IMG/VR virus record: IMGVR_UViG_3300004461_000558 | Coordinates: 1-22,517 of that record | Reading direction: 5' to 3' (one strand) | DNA: 22,517 nucleotides | From: a virus | Part shown: piece by piece, positions 4,807 through 12,636 of the stretch | Position numbering within the stretch: position 1 is the first letter of the stretch | Layout: each line of letters starts with the position of its first letter | The notes under the pieces: model-generated | What the model saw: only the letters and a program-made list of their open reading frames with translations | Told to the model about the DNA's origin: nothing | The model's database searches: none | Translations under genes and position numbers: made by a program

Positions 4807-4860
4807 CTTGAACTTTATTTAAAATAAGTTGTCCAATATATCTTTATTAATTAGTTCAAG
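4807..4860. repeat. spaced inverted repeat
   Basis: CTTGAACT (4807-4814) and AGTTCAAG (4853-4860) are perfect 8-bp inverted repeats around an AT-rich 38-nt interior. That interior includes the imperfect palindrome AACTTTATTTAAAATAAGTT. It could be an operator, a cruciform or part of an origin unwinding element. Confidence 0.45.
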
Positions 4861-4918
4861 AGATAAAGAAAGAGATAGAAAAGAAGGAAGAGGGTAGGAA
4901 AGGGAGAGAAAGTAAGAA
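4859..4918 (+). other. purine-rich tract before the late block
   Basis: Nearly all bases are A or G with isolated T. AGAGATA is repeated at 4859-4865 and 4871-4877. It leads directly into the first rightward gene and could act as an unstructured leader or a triplex-prone tract. Confidence 0.5.
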
Positions 4919-4952
4919 TCGTATAAGACAGATAAACGGAGAACCATTCAAA

Positions 4953-5096
4953 ATGGCTGTTAAGAAGAAAACAACTAAAGCTATCGCTAAGACTAAGAAA
5001 AAGAAGACTACTTCTAAAAGTTTACCTGGTAAAGGGTTGCTTAAGAAGGCTGGTAAGAGTGTTGAGAGCTATCACAAGCGTCTTAGGGACATCTAA
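4953..5096 (+). CDS. 47-aa Lys/Thr-rich basic protein
   Basis: ATG at 4953 follows GGAG by 11 nt and ends at TAA 5094-5096. The product has about 17 Lys, mostly in the first half (MAVKKKTTKAIAKTKKKK). It then has LPGKGLLKKAGKSVESYHKR and ends RDI. It resembles small histone-like or RNA-binding phage proteins by composition only; no family is recognised. It is the first gene of the rightward block and is followed 15 nt later by another very basic gene. Confidence 0.7.
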   Translation: MAVKKKTTKAIAKTKKKKTTSKSLPGKGLLKKAGKSVESYHKRLRDI

Positions 5097-5111
5097 GTAG
5101 ATAATTGAATC

Positions 5112-5441
5112 ATGCCTAGTTCTAAGAATTATGTAAGAGATTACAAACAAGAGAGAAAGACTCAGTTAGCCAGAGAAGGCCTAGAGCCTGATCGTAAGCG
5201 TGCTCAAGCTCAGCGTAACGCTAAGAAGAGTGGTAAGCGTACAACTGGTGATGGGAAGGATACAGGACATAAGAAGTCACTGAAGAGCGGTGGATCGTCT
5301 AGTAACTCCAATCTGAGAGCAGAGTCTAGATCTTCCAATAGGTCTAATGGTGGGAAGTCAGGTTCGAGGGCTGGTAAAGCAGCTGGAGCGAGAAAAGGAC
5401 ATGCCTCTCGTCGAAAGAATAGTACTAAGAAGAAGGGTTAA
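5112..5441 (+). CDS. HNH-like small basic protein
   Basis: The 109-aa product is extremely basic. Residues 46-80 (GDGKDTGHKKSL, then GGSS, NLRAESRSSNRS) follow the pattern of compact phage HNH-type proteins: a His, GG, a conserved NLR, then an S..NR motif. The usual form has Asp just before the His (DH); here it is Gly (GH), so metal binding may be weakened or lost. The C-terminal tail is Gly/Lys/Arg-rich. In other phages such proteins often lie near the terminase genes and assist packaging-related cleavage (known for the family). Here the terminase is 3.5 kb downstream. A plain nucleic-acid-binding role is the alternative. Confidence 0.55.
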   Translation: MPSSKNYVRDYKQERKTQLAREGLEPDRKRAQAQRNAKKSGKRTTGDGKDTGHKKSLKSGGSSSNSNLRAESRSSNRSNGGKSGSRAGKAAGARKGHASRRKNSTKKKG

Positions 5442-5442
5442 T

Positions 5443-5952
5443 ATGTGGAATAAGATTACCAAGACTGTCGCTGCTGTTGTAGTATTCGTCTCTATCATGT
5501 TGCTTATGATTGACTCTGCTAGGGCTGATCAAGGTGATCCTTCAATGACTATTGGTCTCGGTCATACTATCAACCATAGTTCAGCTACAGTTCATGACCT
5601 TACCTTCTCAGGGTTCTATGATAAAATAGGTCACTGGGATACTCAGTTGAGATTGGTAGGAGAAGGAGATACTAAGAATGGATTCCAAGAACAGTTCCAA
5701 TCTATCAGCATCTCTCGGGTAATAGACCCTGGTTGGAGTATAGGTCCAGTTGACTTCAAGTCTAGAATTGGATATGTGTACTCTCCAGATTCAGTTCTTA
5801 TTGGTGACACTAACTTCCGACTAGGGATTATAACTTCCTGGTTTGATGGCTTGTTCACTATTGAAGCAGCTCACGACTCCAGCGCAAGCTTGTGGGACCC
5901 TAATACAGGCCTTGACGGAATACACTTAGGAGTACCGATCTCATGGTATTAA
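5443..5952 (+). CDS. PagL-like lipid A deacylase family protein
   Basis: ATG at 5443 follows the upstream stop by 1 nt with GAAGGG just before it (169 aa); a longer frame from 5347 overlaps the HNH-like gene and is rejected. Residues 1-28 form a Sec signal peptide ending SARA. The mature part alternates polar and hydrophobic residues like a small outer-membrane beta-barrel and ends in an aromatic, ISWY. The C-terminal motif AHDSSASLWDPNTGLD gives H144 and S146, and D158 falls 14 residues after the His. That is the spacing of the PagL catalytic triad His-Ser-Glu, with Asp for Glu. PagL enzymes remove the 3-O acyl chain of lipid A in the outer membrane. A role in changing the host surface, blocking superinfection or aiding lysis is inferred. 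Confidence 0.65.
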   Translation: MWNKITKTVAAVVVFVSIMLLMIDSARADQGDPSMTIGLGHTINHSSATVHDLTFSGFYDKIGHWDTQLRLVGEGDTKNGFQEQFQSISISRVIDPGWSIGPVDFKSRIGYVYSPDSVLIGDTNFRLGIITSWFDGLFTIEAAHDSSASLWDPNTGLDGIHLGVPISWY

Positions 5953-6344
5953 CAGCAATCTTGTCAGCTATACCTAACCTGATTAAAGAAACTTTCACCT
6001 TCTGGAAACAGAAGAATAAAGCTACTCACGATATGAAGATGGCTGGTATCGAGAACCGTACTCGACTTCTCCTATCAGAGCAAGAAGCTAACCACGAGTG
6101 GGAAATGAAATCTCTTGAGACGTCTTCTAAAGGCCTTAAGCGACTATCCTTCTACCTCTTCGCAGGTCCTATTCTAATCACTGTGATCTCTCCTGAGAGA
6201 GGCGGTCAGATATGGGAGAACCTGTCTCATGTACCTGAAGGTTTCTTAATCATATATTATGCTATCACCGGGGCAATCTGGGGGATCTCCTCTCTCAAAG
6301 ATCACGGAGTAGCGCTTAAGACTTTAGTAGGAAGTAAAATATAA
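5943..6344 (+). CDS. holin-like membrane protein
   Basis: The 133-aa product has a weakly hydrophobic N-terminal helix (1-14), a long charged helix (20-65, rich in Lys, Glu and Asn) and two membrane helices (about 67-83, FYLFAGPILITVIS, and 101-118, FLIIYYAITGAIWGISSL). The segment GPILITVISPERGGQIWENLSHVPE and the ending with GAIWGISSLKDH match the general pattern of the three-helix holin family found in gene transfer agents and many podoviruses. A holin forms inner-membrane lesions at the end of infection. It overlaps the deacylase gene by 10 nt. No endolysin or spanin is recognised in the window. Confidence 0.65.
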   Translation: MVLTAILSAIPNLIKETFTFWKQKNKATHDMKMAGIENRTRLLLSEQEANHEWEMKSLETSSKGLKRLSFYLFAGPILITVISPERGGQIWENLSHVPEGFLIIYYAITGAIWGISSLKDHGVALKTLVGSKI

Positions 6345-6941
6345 ATGCCTAAGATAACCTTAGAAGATGCTGTATCGGGGTACAGATCTAACGCTACAGT
6401 GAATGCCAATAACGATCTTATCGAAGAAGCGTTGAACAACGGAGTATTGTATAGAAACAACCCTACTGGTGAACCTAACCAGATGTTGAATCCTCTAGAC
6501 ATGAACTCTAATGCCATCATTAATGTTGGCGTATCAGACGCTAGCAGTTCTCTAGTGACTAGACAAGATCTAGCTGACCTTATAGGGAATGTAGCAGCTT
6601 CTCCTGTACTCTCGGATATAGCAGACAGACAGATATATGTAGACCAGACATCAGATGTTACAGCCACATTGGACTATTCTTATGGATATGTCAGGTTTGT
6701 ATCTGTCGGTCCAGCAAGCTTCATCGTCCCATCTAGCGGATCTTATGATTTCATGTTAGGGACAGAGATACACGTTCGACAAGCAGGTACAGGGATAATC
6801 TCTATAGTAGAGGATACTGGCGTAACTGTCAACCCTCCATTTGGAGGATCTCTTGTATTGGCCGGACAAGGTGCCACAATCACTGTCAAGAAAGTGGGGA
6901 CAGATGAGTGGGATCTTATGGGACAGGTGTTCGCAGCGTAA
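6345..6941 (+). CDS. tail fibre-type protein, N-terminal adaptor pattern
   Basis: The 198-aa product begins with the pattern seen at the start of many podovirus fibres and spikes: NANNDLIEEALNNGVL (about 20-35), then NQMLNPLDMNSNAIINVG (45-62), i.e. 'pN.M...LDMN.n.I.N'. This part usually anchors a trimeric fibre to the tail. The rest is beta-rich and repetitive (SFIVPSSGSYDFMLGTEIHV; GTGIISIVEDTGVTV), resembling the wall of a fibre or a small decoration domain. It starts immediately after the holin stop and overlaps the next start as TAATG. The receptor specificity cannot be read. Confidence 0.65.
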   Translation: MPKITLEDAVSGYRSNATVNANNDLIEEALNNGVLYRNNPTGEPNQMLNPLDMNSNAIINVGVSDASSSLVTRQDLADLIGNVAASPVLSDIADRQIYVDQTSDVTATLDYSYGYVRFVSVGPASFIVPSSGSYDFMLGTEIHVRQAGTGIISIVEDTGVTVNPPFGGSLVLAGQGATITVKKVGTDEWDLMGQVFAA

Positions 6942-8032
6942 TGCTAATAGATGGCGTAGTAGCTTCATCAGTATCAGGGCTCTCCCTAGACACCTTAGGT
7001 TTTGGCGATGTGATAATTACAGATGACAATTGTTATGTAATTACTCAGTCTGGGGCCAGGATAAGCCATAGTGAGATCAATAGAATAACTGATAGATTCG
7101 GAAGGGATTATAGATACTTCGATAACGAAGACAGGACAGTGTTCTACATCTCCCAATCAGAGATCCTAGCTCACGCTGAAACTGAAGGCACGACTAGAAT
7201 CATAGATAATACTTTATCGACTAATCTGATTAGTATTAAATATGAGGCTACTAATAGACTTCTGTATGTATTGAACAGAACAGGAGAGATCTATTCAGTA
7301 GATCCTAATACTTCTGCTAATGTCAGGATGGATACGTCAGGTATAAGTTTCCCTACTGTCATTGATATGGTACTAGATAAGGCAGGCACTAAGGCATTTA
7401 TAACTTCTGATACAGGTAACATCTACAAGGTAGACTTCCTTACAGGGGTAAGATCCTTACTGACCACTGACCTAAATGGGACCTTCAATGATCGTATAGT
7501 TAAATGGGCAGAAGAAAGAAATGCTGACTCTGCACTTGTAATGGGATTTACTGACACAGTCTTTGCTACGGACAATCAAGATTTAGGCGTGTACAGATTG
7601 AACATGACATCTGAAACATTTTCCCTAGTCCAACCAGTAATAACTGATCCACAAGGCTCCAGATATGTCCAAGCTCCAATATATCACACAGACACCGGAG
7701 TGATATATGGAACGACTAACACTACCTCAGGGTACGCTTCAATAGACTTGAACGACAATACATATTTCTCAGAAACTGCCGCGTTTCCCTTAGACGATAA
7801 CATCTCCTCCTATGCAACATCCCCTTTTCCTGGAGAGATAACAGCTTACTCTTGTAACAGTTACAATGTCCTGTACACGAACTATGCAGATACCTTGCAA
7901 GGCTTGTATAGGTTCAACTTTACAGGGGCTCCTGTAATAAACGGGCAATTGGACCAATGGGGACATGTCTACGATACTATAGACGACACCAGAGACGTAA
8001 TGGCATGTGATGTCGGTTACGCACAAACTTAA
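6941..8032 (+). CDS. beta-propeller-like tail adhesin candidate
   Basis: The start is set at ATG 6941, within the TAATG overlap with the upstream stop (363 aa). Repeated blade-like segments are visible: NRLLYVLNRTGEIYSVDPNT, GTKAFITSDTGNIYKVDFLTG, GVYRLNMTSETF, GVIYGTTNTTSGYASIDLND and NVLYTNYADTLQGLYRFNFTG. Each ends in the strand-turn pattern I/LY.VD typical of propellers. No signal peptide is seen. Its place between two fibre-type genes suggests a receptor-binding or fibre-tip role in the virion. No catalytic motif was noticed, so enzyme activity on surface polysaccharide is possible but unsupported. Confidence 0.55.
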   Translation: MLIDGVVASSVSGLSLDTLGFGDVIITDDNCYVITQSGARISHSEINRITDRFGRDYRYFDNEDRTVFYISQSEILAHAETEGTTRIIDNTLSTNLISIKYEATNRLLYVLNRTGEIYSVDPNTSANVRMDTSGISFPTVIDMVLDKAGTKAFITSDTGNIYKVDFLTGVRSLLTTDLNGTFNDRIVKWAEERNADSALVMGFTDTVFATDNQDLGVYRLNMTSETFSLVQPVITDPQGSRYVQAPIYHTDTGVIYGTTNTTSGYASIDLNDNTYFSETAAFPLDDNISSYATSPFPGEITAYSCNSYNVLYTNYADTLQGLYRFNFTGAPVINGQLDQWGHVYDTIDDTRDVMACDVGYAQT

Positions 8033-8044
8033 TAGGTTATATTA

Positions 8045-8596
8045 ATGCCATCAGTAGAAAAACAAATCAGTGAACTAGATGCATCTACAGATGTAGGGAC
8101 AACTAGTATCCTGCACACTAAAGACAGTAACGGTCTAGATGTTACAATGACTGTGCAGCAAGTGTTGGATTTAGCTGACACTGTTGACCTGACAACTCTT
8201 ATTCCGACAACTGAAACTTCAGTCTTAACTGGAAGCGATTATGGATTGTTTTCAGATGCCTCTGCTTCGGGGGAGATAAAACGGATAACATTCTCTAACT
8301 TCATTGATGGATTAGGATTAGTAGAAGCTGTTGGATCGCTAACCTCTGGGTATTACAGTATCGGTGGGTTAGAGTTCAGATGGGGGCAAGTTACTAGTTC
8401 TACAGACAACGCTGAGACTTTCACATTTGCAGCGCCTTTCACTACAGAGTGCTTTGGAGTGTGGGTGAACAGGGACGATCCTAGTACAGGTACAGCCATC
8501 TCAAGCTCTGGAAAAACAGTTACAGGCTTTGATATAGACAGAACAGGTTCTATCTCAGGAACTTTCCCTGTTCAATACATAGCAGTTGGGAGATAA
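8045..8596 (+). CDS. tail fibre protein with gp53-like C-terminal domain
   Basis: The 183-aa product has a low-complexity, Ser/Thr-rich N-terminal half containing short 'ISELD' and 'ITFSNF' segments typical of fibre shafts. The C-terminal domain (about 103-183) starts YYSIGGLEFRWGQV and ends FPVQYIAVGR. This is the pattern of the tail fibre gp53-like C-terminal domain, usually 'GG....WG......FP..F...' and 'YIAIG'. Such domains form the receptor-facing tip of short fibres. It follows the propeller-like gene by 12 nt and precedes the small terminase. Confidence 0.7.
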   Translation: MPSVEKQISELDASTDVGTTSILHTKDSNGLDVTMTVQQVLDLADTVDLTTLIPTTETSVLTGSDYGLFSDASASGEIKRITFSNFIDGLGLVEAVGSLTSGYYSIGGLEFRWGQVTSSTDNAETFTFAAPFTTECFGVWVNRDDPSTGTAISSSGKTVTGFDIDRTGSISGTFPVQYIAVGR

Positions 8597-8599
8597 AGA

Positions 8600-9082
8600 A
8601 TGGAATTAGATTATTCAAGAATGGTAGCTGAGAGTGGTCATTATAAGACTCAGGGTCTTTTCTATGAATACCGATTCCAGTCCAGCTCAGACTATCTGCC
8701 ATACACTCTGAAAGAGCGTGACTATAAAGGTCACAGGTCAATGTATAAGATATACATGGCATGTGACTCTGAGTATGAAGCTGCCATTAAACTTTTGAAT
8801 TCATGGAAGCATTGGGAGATTCTCATTGCTACCGATTGGTTCTCTAAAGAAGTAGACAAGTGGCGAGAAGAGCGTGAGATAAGAGAGTTAGCATTAGGAA
8901 AATCCGTACTAGTCGCTCAAGCTGAAGAAGGAAATGTGACAGCTGCTAAGGCTTTAGTGGACGGATCTAAGAGAAAAGCAGGCAGGCCTTCTAAGAATGA
9001 AATAAAAGCTGAACTTAAGAAGAAAGTTAAAATGGACAATAAAGTGTCCAGTCTAGTAGACAGAATGGAACGTACTAAGTAA
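8600..9082 (+). CDS. terminase small subunit
   Basis: The 160-aa product lies directly upstream of, and overlaps by TAATG, the large terminase gene, the usual arrangement. Residues 36-80 (YTLKERDYKG, then SMYKIYMACDSEYEAAIKLLNSW) resemble DNA maturase A-type small subunits of podoviruses. The middle is a charged helix (85-100). The AGRPSK stretch (127-132), an AT-hook-like basic element seen in many of these proteins, precedes a Lys-rich helical tail. The small subunit recognises viral DNA and regulates the large subunit during packaging. Identification rests on context and these patterns. Confidence 0.75.
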   Translation: MELDYSRMVAESGHYKTQGLFYEYRFQSSSDYLPYTLKERDYKGHRSMYKIYMACDSEYEAAIKLLNSWKHWEILIATDWFSKEVDKWREEREIRELALGKSVLVAQAEEGNVTAAKALVDGSKRKAGRPSKNEIKAELKKKVKMDNKVSSLVDRMERTK

Positions 9083-10623
9083 TGGCGAAAGCTCAACTGG
9101 GAAATCTAGATAAGATACGTAATAGGGCTCTCACAGACTTATCGTATTTTGCACACCTAGTGAACCCTCACAGAGTGTACTCGGACATACACGAGCAACT
9201 CTTTGAGTGGTGGACTAGAGAGGCTAGGGAAGATAACCAGCTAGCTCTGATACCTCGTGGACATCAGAAGAGTCATTGTGCAGCTGTAAAAGCAGCCTGG
9301 GACATTACTAGGAACCCTGCCATAACGATCTTGTACGTATCAGCGACAGCTGAATTGGCCCAGGCTCAATTGTTTGCTATAAAGCAGATCCTTGAGAGTG
9401 AAGTGTATCAAATGCTTTGGCCAGAGATGATACATGAGGACGAAGGTAAGCGTAAGAAGTGGACCAATACAGAAGTAATCGTTGATCACCCTACACGTGA
9501 ACTAGAAGGGATAAGGGACCACACCATAGCTGCTAGAGGGGTCACTAGTAATATCACCGGACTTCACTGCGATGCTATTTACCTGGATGACTTAGTTGTT
9601 CCTTTGAATGCTTATACTAATGAAGGAAGAGAGAAAGTTGCAAGACTCTACTCTCAATTAGCTTCCATTAAGAATCCTGGAGCTACAACTACAGTTGTCG
9701 GTACACGTTATCATCCTGTAGATCTCTATCATACATTGATGAATATCCGTCAAGACCTCTACGATGAAAATGATGAAAAGGTCGGCGAAAGCCCAACCTA
9801 TGAGATCATGGAAAGGGTTGTAGAAAAAGAAGGTGTTTTCTTGTGGCCTAAGACTATGAGGAACGATGGCAAGTACTTCGGGTTTGATCGTAAAGAACTT
9901 GAGAGAATCAGGTCTGAATACGTAGACTCAGCTCAGTTCTATTCTCAGTATTACAACAATCCTAATGATCCTGCCAATGCAAGAATTGATAGAAATAAAA
10001 TCCAGTATTACGATCACAAGCACATAAAGCAAGAAGATGGCAAGTGGGTATTCAAGGGTAATCGCCTAAATGTGTTCGCAGCTATTGACTTTGCATTCTC
10101 TCTTAATCAGAAAGCTGACTTTACAGCTGTAGTGGTTATAGGGGTATCTGCTGAAAATGATATCTATATCTTGGAGATTGATAGATTCAAGACAGATCGT
10201 ATATCGGTATACTTTGAGCACTTATTAGATGCTCACTCTAAGTGGGGCTTTAGAAAGCTTAGAGCAGAAGTAACAGTGGCACAGCAAGCTATTGTAAGAG
10301 AATTGAAAGAGAATTACATTAAGCCCCATGGACTATCTCTCAGCATTGATGAGTATCGTCCTAGCAGACACGAAGGGAATAAAGAAGAGCGTATAGCTTC
10401 TACCCTTGAGCCAAGGTATGACAATTTGTCAGTTTGGCATTATAAAGGAGGGAACTGTACTCTCCTAGAACAAGAACTTCTAATGTCAAAACCCCCTCAT
10501 GATGACATCAAGGATGCACTAACAGCTGCTATAGACATAGCAGTAGCTCCTAAGTTGAGCGGATCAAGACAGAAGAAAAATAATATTATATTCCACAGTA
10601 GGTGGGGCGGAGTCGCAATTTAA
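9082..10623 (+). CDS. terminase large subunit
   Basis: The 513-aa product is the DNA packaging motor. The ATPase domain shows Walker A-type PRGHQKS (58-64), Walker B AIYLDD (165-170, Asp in place of the more common final Glu) and a coupling motif VVGTRYHP (205-212). The RNase H-like nuclease domain shows AAIDFAF with D336, E396 after the LRA strand, and DDIKD with D475/D478, as expected for three metal-binding acidic clusters. The length is normal for the family. It starts in the TAATG overlap with the small subunit and ends in another with the portal gene. Confidence 0.93.
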   Translation: MAKAQLGNLDKIRNRALTDLSYFAHLVNPHRVYSDIHEQLFEWWTREAREDNQLALIPRGHQKSHCAAVKAAWDITRNPAITILYVSATAELAQAQLFAIKQILESEVYQMLWPEMIHEDEGKRKKWTNTEVIVDHPTRELEGIRDHTIAARGVTSNITGLHCDAIYLDDLVVPLNAYTNEGREKVARLYSQLASIKNPGATTTVVGTRYHPVDLYHTLMNIRQDLYDENDEKVGESPTYEIMERVVEKEGVFLWPKTMRNDGKYFGFDRKELERIRSEYVDSAQFYSQYYNNPNDPANARIDRNKIQYYDHKHIKQEDGKWVFKGNRLNVFAAIDFAFSLNQKADFTAVVVIGVSAENDIYILEIDRFKTDRISVYFEHLLDAHSKWGFRKLRAEVTVAQQAIVRELKENYIKPHGLSLSIDEYRPSRHEGNKEERIASTLEPRYDNLSVWHYKGGNCTLLEQELLMSKPPHDDIKDALTAAIDIAVAPKLSGSRQKKNNIIFHSRWGGVAI

Positions 10624-12377
10624 TGGTAGGCAAGGTAGCAGAACTTGAGAACGTGTTCAGTCGAGAGCAACAGGCTGAAGCTATAGTTAGAAAGTATTCC
10701 ACCTCTAACAATCAAAGACAAGAGTGGTTAGGTGCTCAGAGAGAGAAGCGAAACTTCTTATTCGCTACTGACACTAGGCATACTAGTGCAGGCAGACTTC
10801 CTTGGAAGAATAGCACGACCACTCCTAAGCTTACTCAGATAAGGGATAACCTCCACGCTAATTATATGGCAGCGTTGTTCCCCAATGATGATTGGGCTAA
10901 ATGGGAAGGTTACTCTCAGGACGACGATACACAAGATAAAGCTGAGGCTATCCAAGGATATATGAGCAACAAGCTTAGAGAGGGCAAATTTATGTCCGTT
11001 GTCTCTAAGGCTGTGTATGACTATATCGATTACGGTATCGCTATAGGTGACGCTGAGTATATAGATGAAACCAGAGAAGACTCTATAACAGGAGAAGAGA
11101 TACCAGGATTCAAAGGTCCTAGGGCTAAGCGTATATCTCCTTTGGACATCGTATTTAACCCAGCATGTGAAAACTTTGGCGATAGCTACAAGATCATGAG
11201 ATCTATCAAGACCTTCGGAGAACTAGAAGCTGATGCTCAGGATATGCCAGATAAGCAGCATTATCTAGATGCTCTTAAGAAGGCTAGAGAAGTCAGATCT
11301 GCCGCAGCGAATGGGGCATACTCATCAGAAGACTTTGACAAAGCAGCTGGATTCAGTGTGGATGGATTTGGCAGTTTACAGGAGTACTTCCAGTCTCCTT
11401 ATGTAGAGATCTTGGAGTTTGAAGGGGACCTACATGATCCTGTCACTGATCGCCTAGAACGAAACCAAGTTATTACCGTTATCGATAGATCTTATGTTAT
11501 TCGAAGAGGTATTATACCTTCTTGGTTAGGAAAAGGCAACAAGGTAATGGTAGGTTGGAGGGAACGTCCTGACAACTTATACGCTATGGGGCCTTTAGAT
11601 AACCTGGTAGGTATGCAATACCGTATAGACCATCTAGAGAATCTTAAGGCAGATGTGTTCGATTTAATCGCATATCCACCTCTTGTCATTAAGGGTGAAG
11701 TAGAGCCGTTTGAGTGGATGCCTAATTCAGAGATCCATATTACAGATCCTGAAGGCAGCGTGGAAATGCTTAGACCTGATACTACAGCTCTCAATGCAGA
11801 CTTCCAAATTGATCGACTAGAACAGAAAATGGAAGATATGGTTGGAGCTCCTAAGCAAGCTATGGGGATTCGTACTCCAGGGGAGAAGACAGCCCACGAA
11901 GTACAGACTCTAGAGAATGCGGCTGGAAGAATCTTCAATGAAAAGGTTAGAAACTTCGAGATAAACTTCGTAGAGCCACTTCTTAATTCTATGCTTGAGA
12001 TGTCTAGACGTAACCTCGACACAGCTGATGTAATCCGTGTGATGGACGATGATATAGGGGTGACCAAGTTCCTGACTATCACCAAAGAAGACATAACAGC
12101 TAAAGGCACTATAAGGCCTGTAGGAGCTCGCCACTTCGCTGCTAGAGCTCAGATGATGCAGAACCTTACAGGAATCTTTAACTCCCCTGTAGGGCAGGTC
12201 ATAGCGCCTCACTTGAGTCCTAAGCAGTTAGCTAAGATGATGGAAGAGTTGATAGGTGTCGAGAAGTTCCAGCTAATACGAGACAACGTAGCTGTATTTG
12301 AGAATGCTGAGACTCAGAAGTTAGCTGAGCAGACTCAAGAAGACGCTGAAGTAGAAAGTATTACACCGACGGAGTAA
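10623..12377 (+). CDS. portal (head-tail connector) protein
   Basis: ATG 10623 in the TAATG overlap with the terminase stop is preferred, with GGAG 11 nt upstream; an upstream ATG at 10602 would lie wholly within the terminase gene (584 aa as called). The length, position after the large terminase, and pattern are those of podovirus portals: an N-terminal TPKLTQIRDNLHANYMAALFP region and a C-terminal GTIRPVGARHFAARAQMMQN region. A central 'MVGAPKQAMGIRTPGEKTAHEV' stretch corresponds to the stem/tunnel-loop area in portals. It forms the dodecameric ring at one capsid vertex through which DNA is packaged and ejected. The C terminus is acidic. Confidence 0.88.
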   Translation: MVGKVAELENVFSREQQAEAIVRKYSTSNNQRQEWLGAQREKRNFLFATDTRHTSAGRLPWKNSTTTPKLTQIRDNLHANYMAALFPNDDWAKWEGYSQDDDTQDKAEAIQGYMSNKLREGKFMSVVSKAVYDYIDYGIAIGDAEYIDETREDSITGEEIPGFKGPRAKRISPLDIVFNPACENFGDSYKIMRSIKTFGELEADAQDMPDKQHYLDALKKAREVRSAAANGAYSSEDFDKAAGFSVDGFGSLQEYFQSPYVEILEFEGDLHDPVTDRLERNQVITVIDRSYVIRRGIIPSWLGKGNKVMVGWRERPDNLYAMGPLDNLVGMQYRIDHLENLKADVFDLIAYPPLVIKGEVEPFEWMPNSEIHITDPEGSVEMLRPDTTALNADFQIDRLEQKMEDMVGAPKQAMGIRTPGEKTAHEVQTLENAAGRIFNEKVRNFEINFVEPLLNSMLEMSRRNLDTADVIRVMDDDIGVTKFLTITKEDITAKGTIRPVGARHFAARAQMMQNLTGIFNSPVGQVIAPHLSPKQLAKMMEELIGVEKFQLIRDNVAVFENAETQKLAEQTQEDAEVESITPTE

Positions 12378-12383
12378 AACAAT

Positions 12384-12635
12384 ATGCATTCTTCTTGGAC
12401 TAACGGATTAGAAAAGCAACAAGCCGAAGACATGAAAACTACCGTGAAATACTCTGGAACAGTCCTTTCCAGACTAGTAGATATATTAGAAAAAGAGATT
12501 TCAATATCTGAGAGAGATCAATTATCTAGGGATTACTCAGATGCATCGTGGGCATATAAGCAAGCTGATTATATTGGACAACAGCGCTCATATGCTAAAG
12601 TATTAACTATTATTAAAAGCGCAATAAAGGAATAA
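12384..12635 (+). CDS. small hypothetical head-region protein
   Basis: The 83-aa product is unrecognised. It is helical and charged, with a possible coiled coil in residues 20-45 (VLSRLVDILEKEISISERDQLSRD). GGAG lies about 10 nt before the ATG, inside the end of the portal gene. An internal ATG at 12432 would give a 67-aa form. Placed between portal and scaffold, it is probably a head-assembly accessory; small genes occur at this place in several podoviruses. Confidence 0.65.
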   Translation: MHSSWTNGLEKQQAEDMKTTVKYSGTVLSRLVDILEKEISISERDQLSRDYSDASWAYKQADYIGQQRSYAKVLTIIKSAIKE

Positions 12636-12636
12636 T

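Larger units (their letters stand above)
4442..4952. other. divergent control region, candidate origin
   Basis: This 510-bp stretch has no supported gene and lies between the leftward and rightward blocks. A 68-codon leftward frame across 4419-4625 is a low-complexity reading of the iterons (TYVT, YIYIY) and is rejected. In order it holds an AT-rich leader, five AGGTAAC-type iterons (4586-4634), tandem GGTTGA (4659-4670), a direct repeat TAAATGAGA (4697-4705 and 4717-4725), a G-quadruplex motif (4726-4748), a spaced inverted repeat (4807-4860) and a purine tract (4859-4918). No clear sigma-70 promoter was found by eye. Confidence 0.6.

Noticed and set aside
4891-4960. Possible sigma-70 promoter before the first rightward gene
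   Set aside because: No pair of -35 and -10 boxes with acceptable spacing was found in the purine tract; candidates near 4804-4840 fit poorly.
10602-10622. Upstream ATG adding 7 residues to the portal protein
   Set aside because: It lies inside the terminase gene, whereas ATG 10623 sits in a TAATG overlap used repeatedly in this block and has GGAG at a suitable distance.
11492-12212. Long frames on the minus strand inside the portal gene
   Set aside because: They lie antisense to a clear portal gene, with no ribosome sites and composition typical of a shadow frame.
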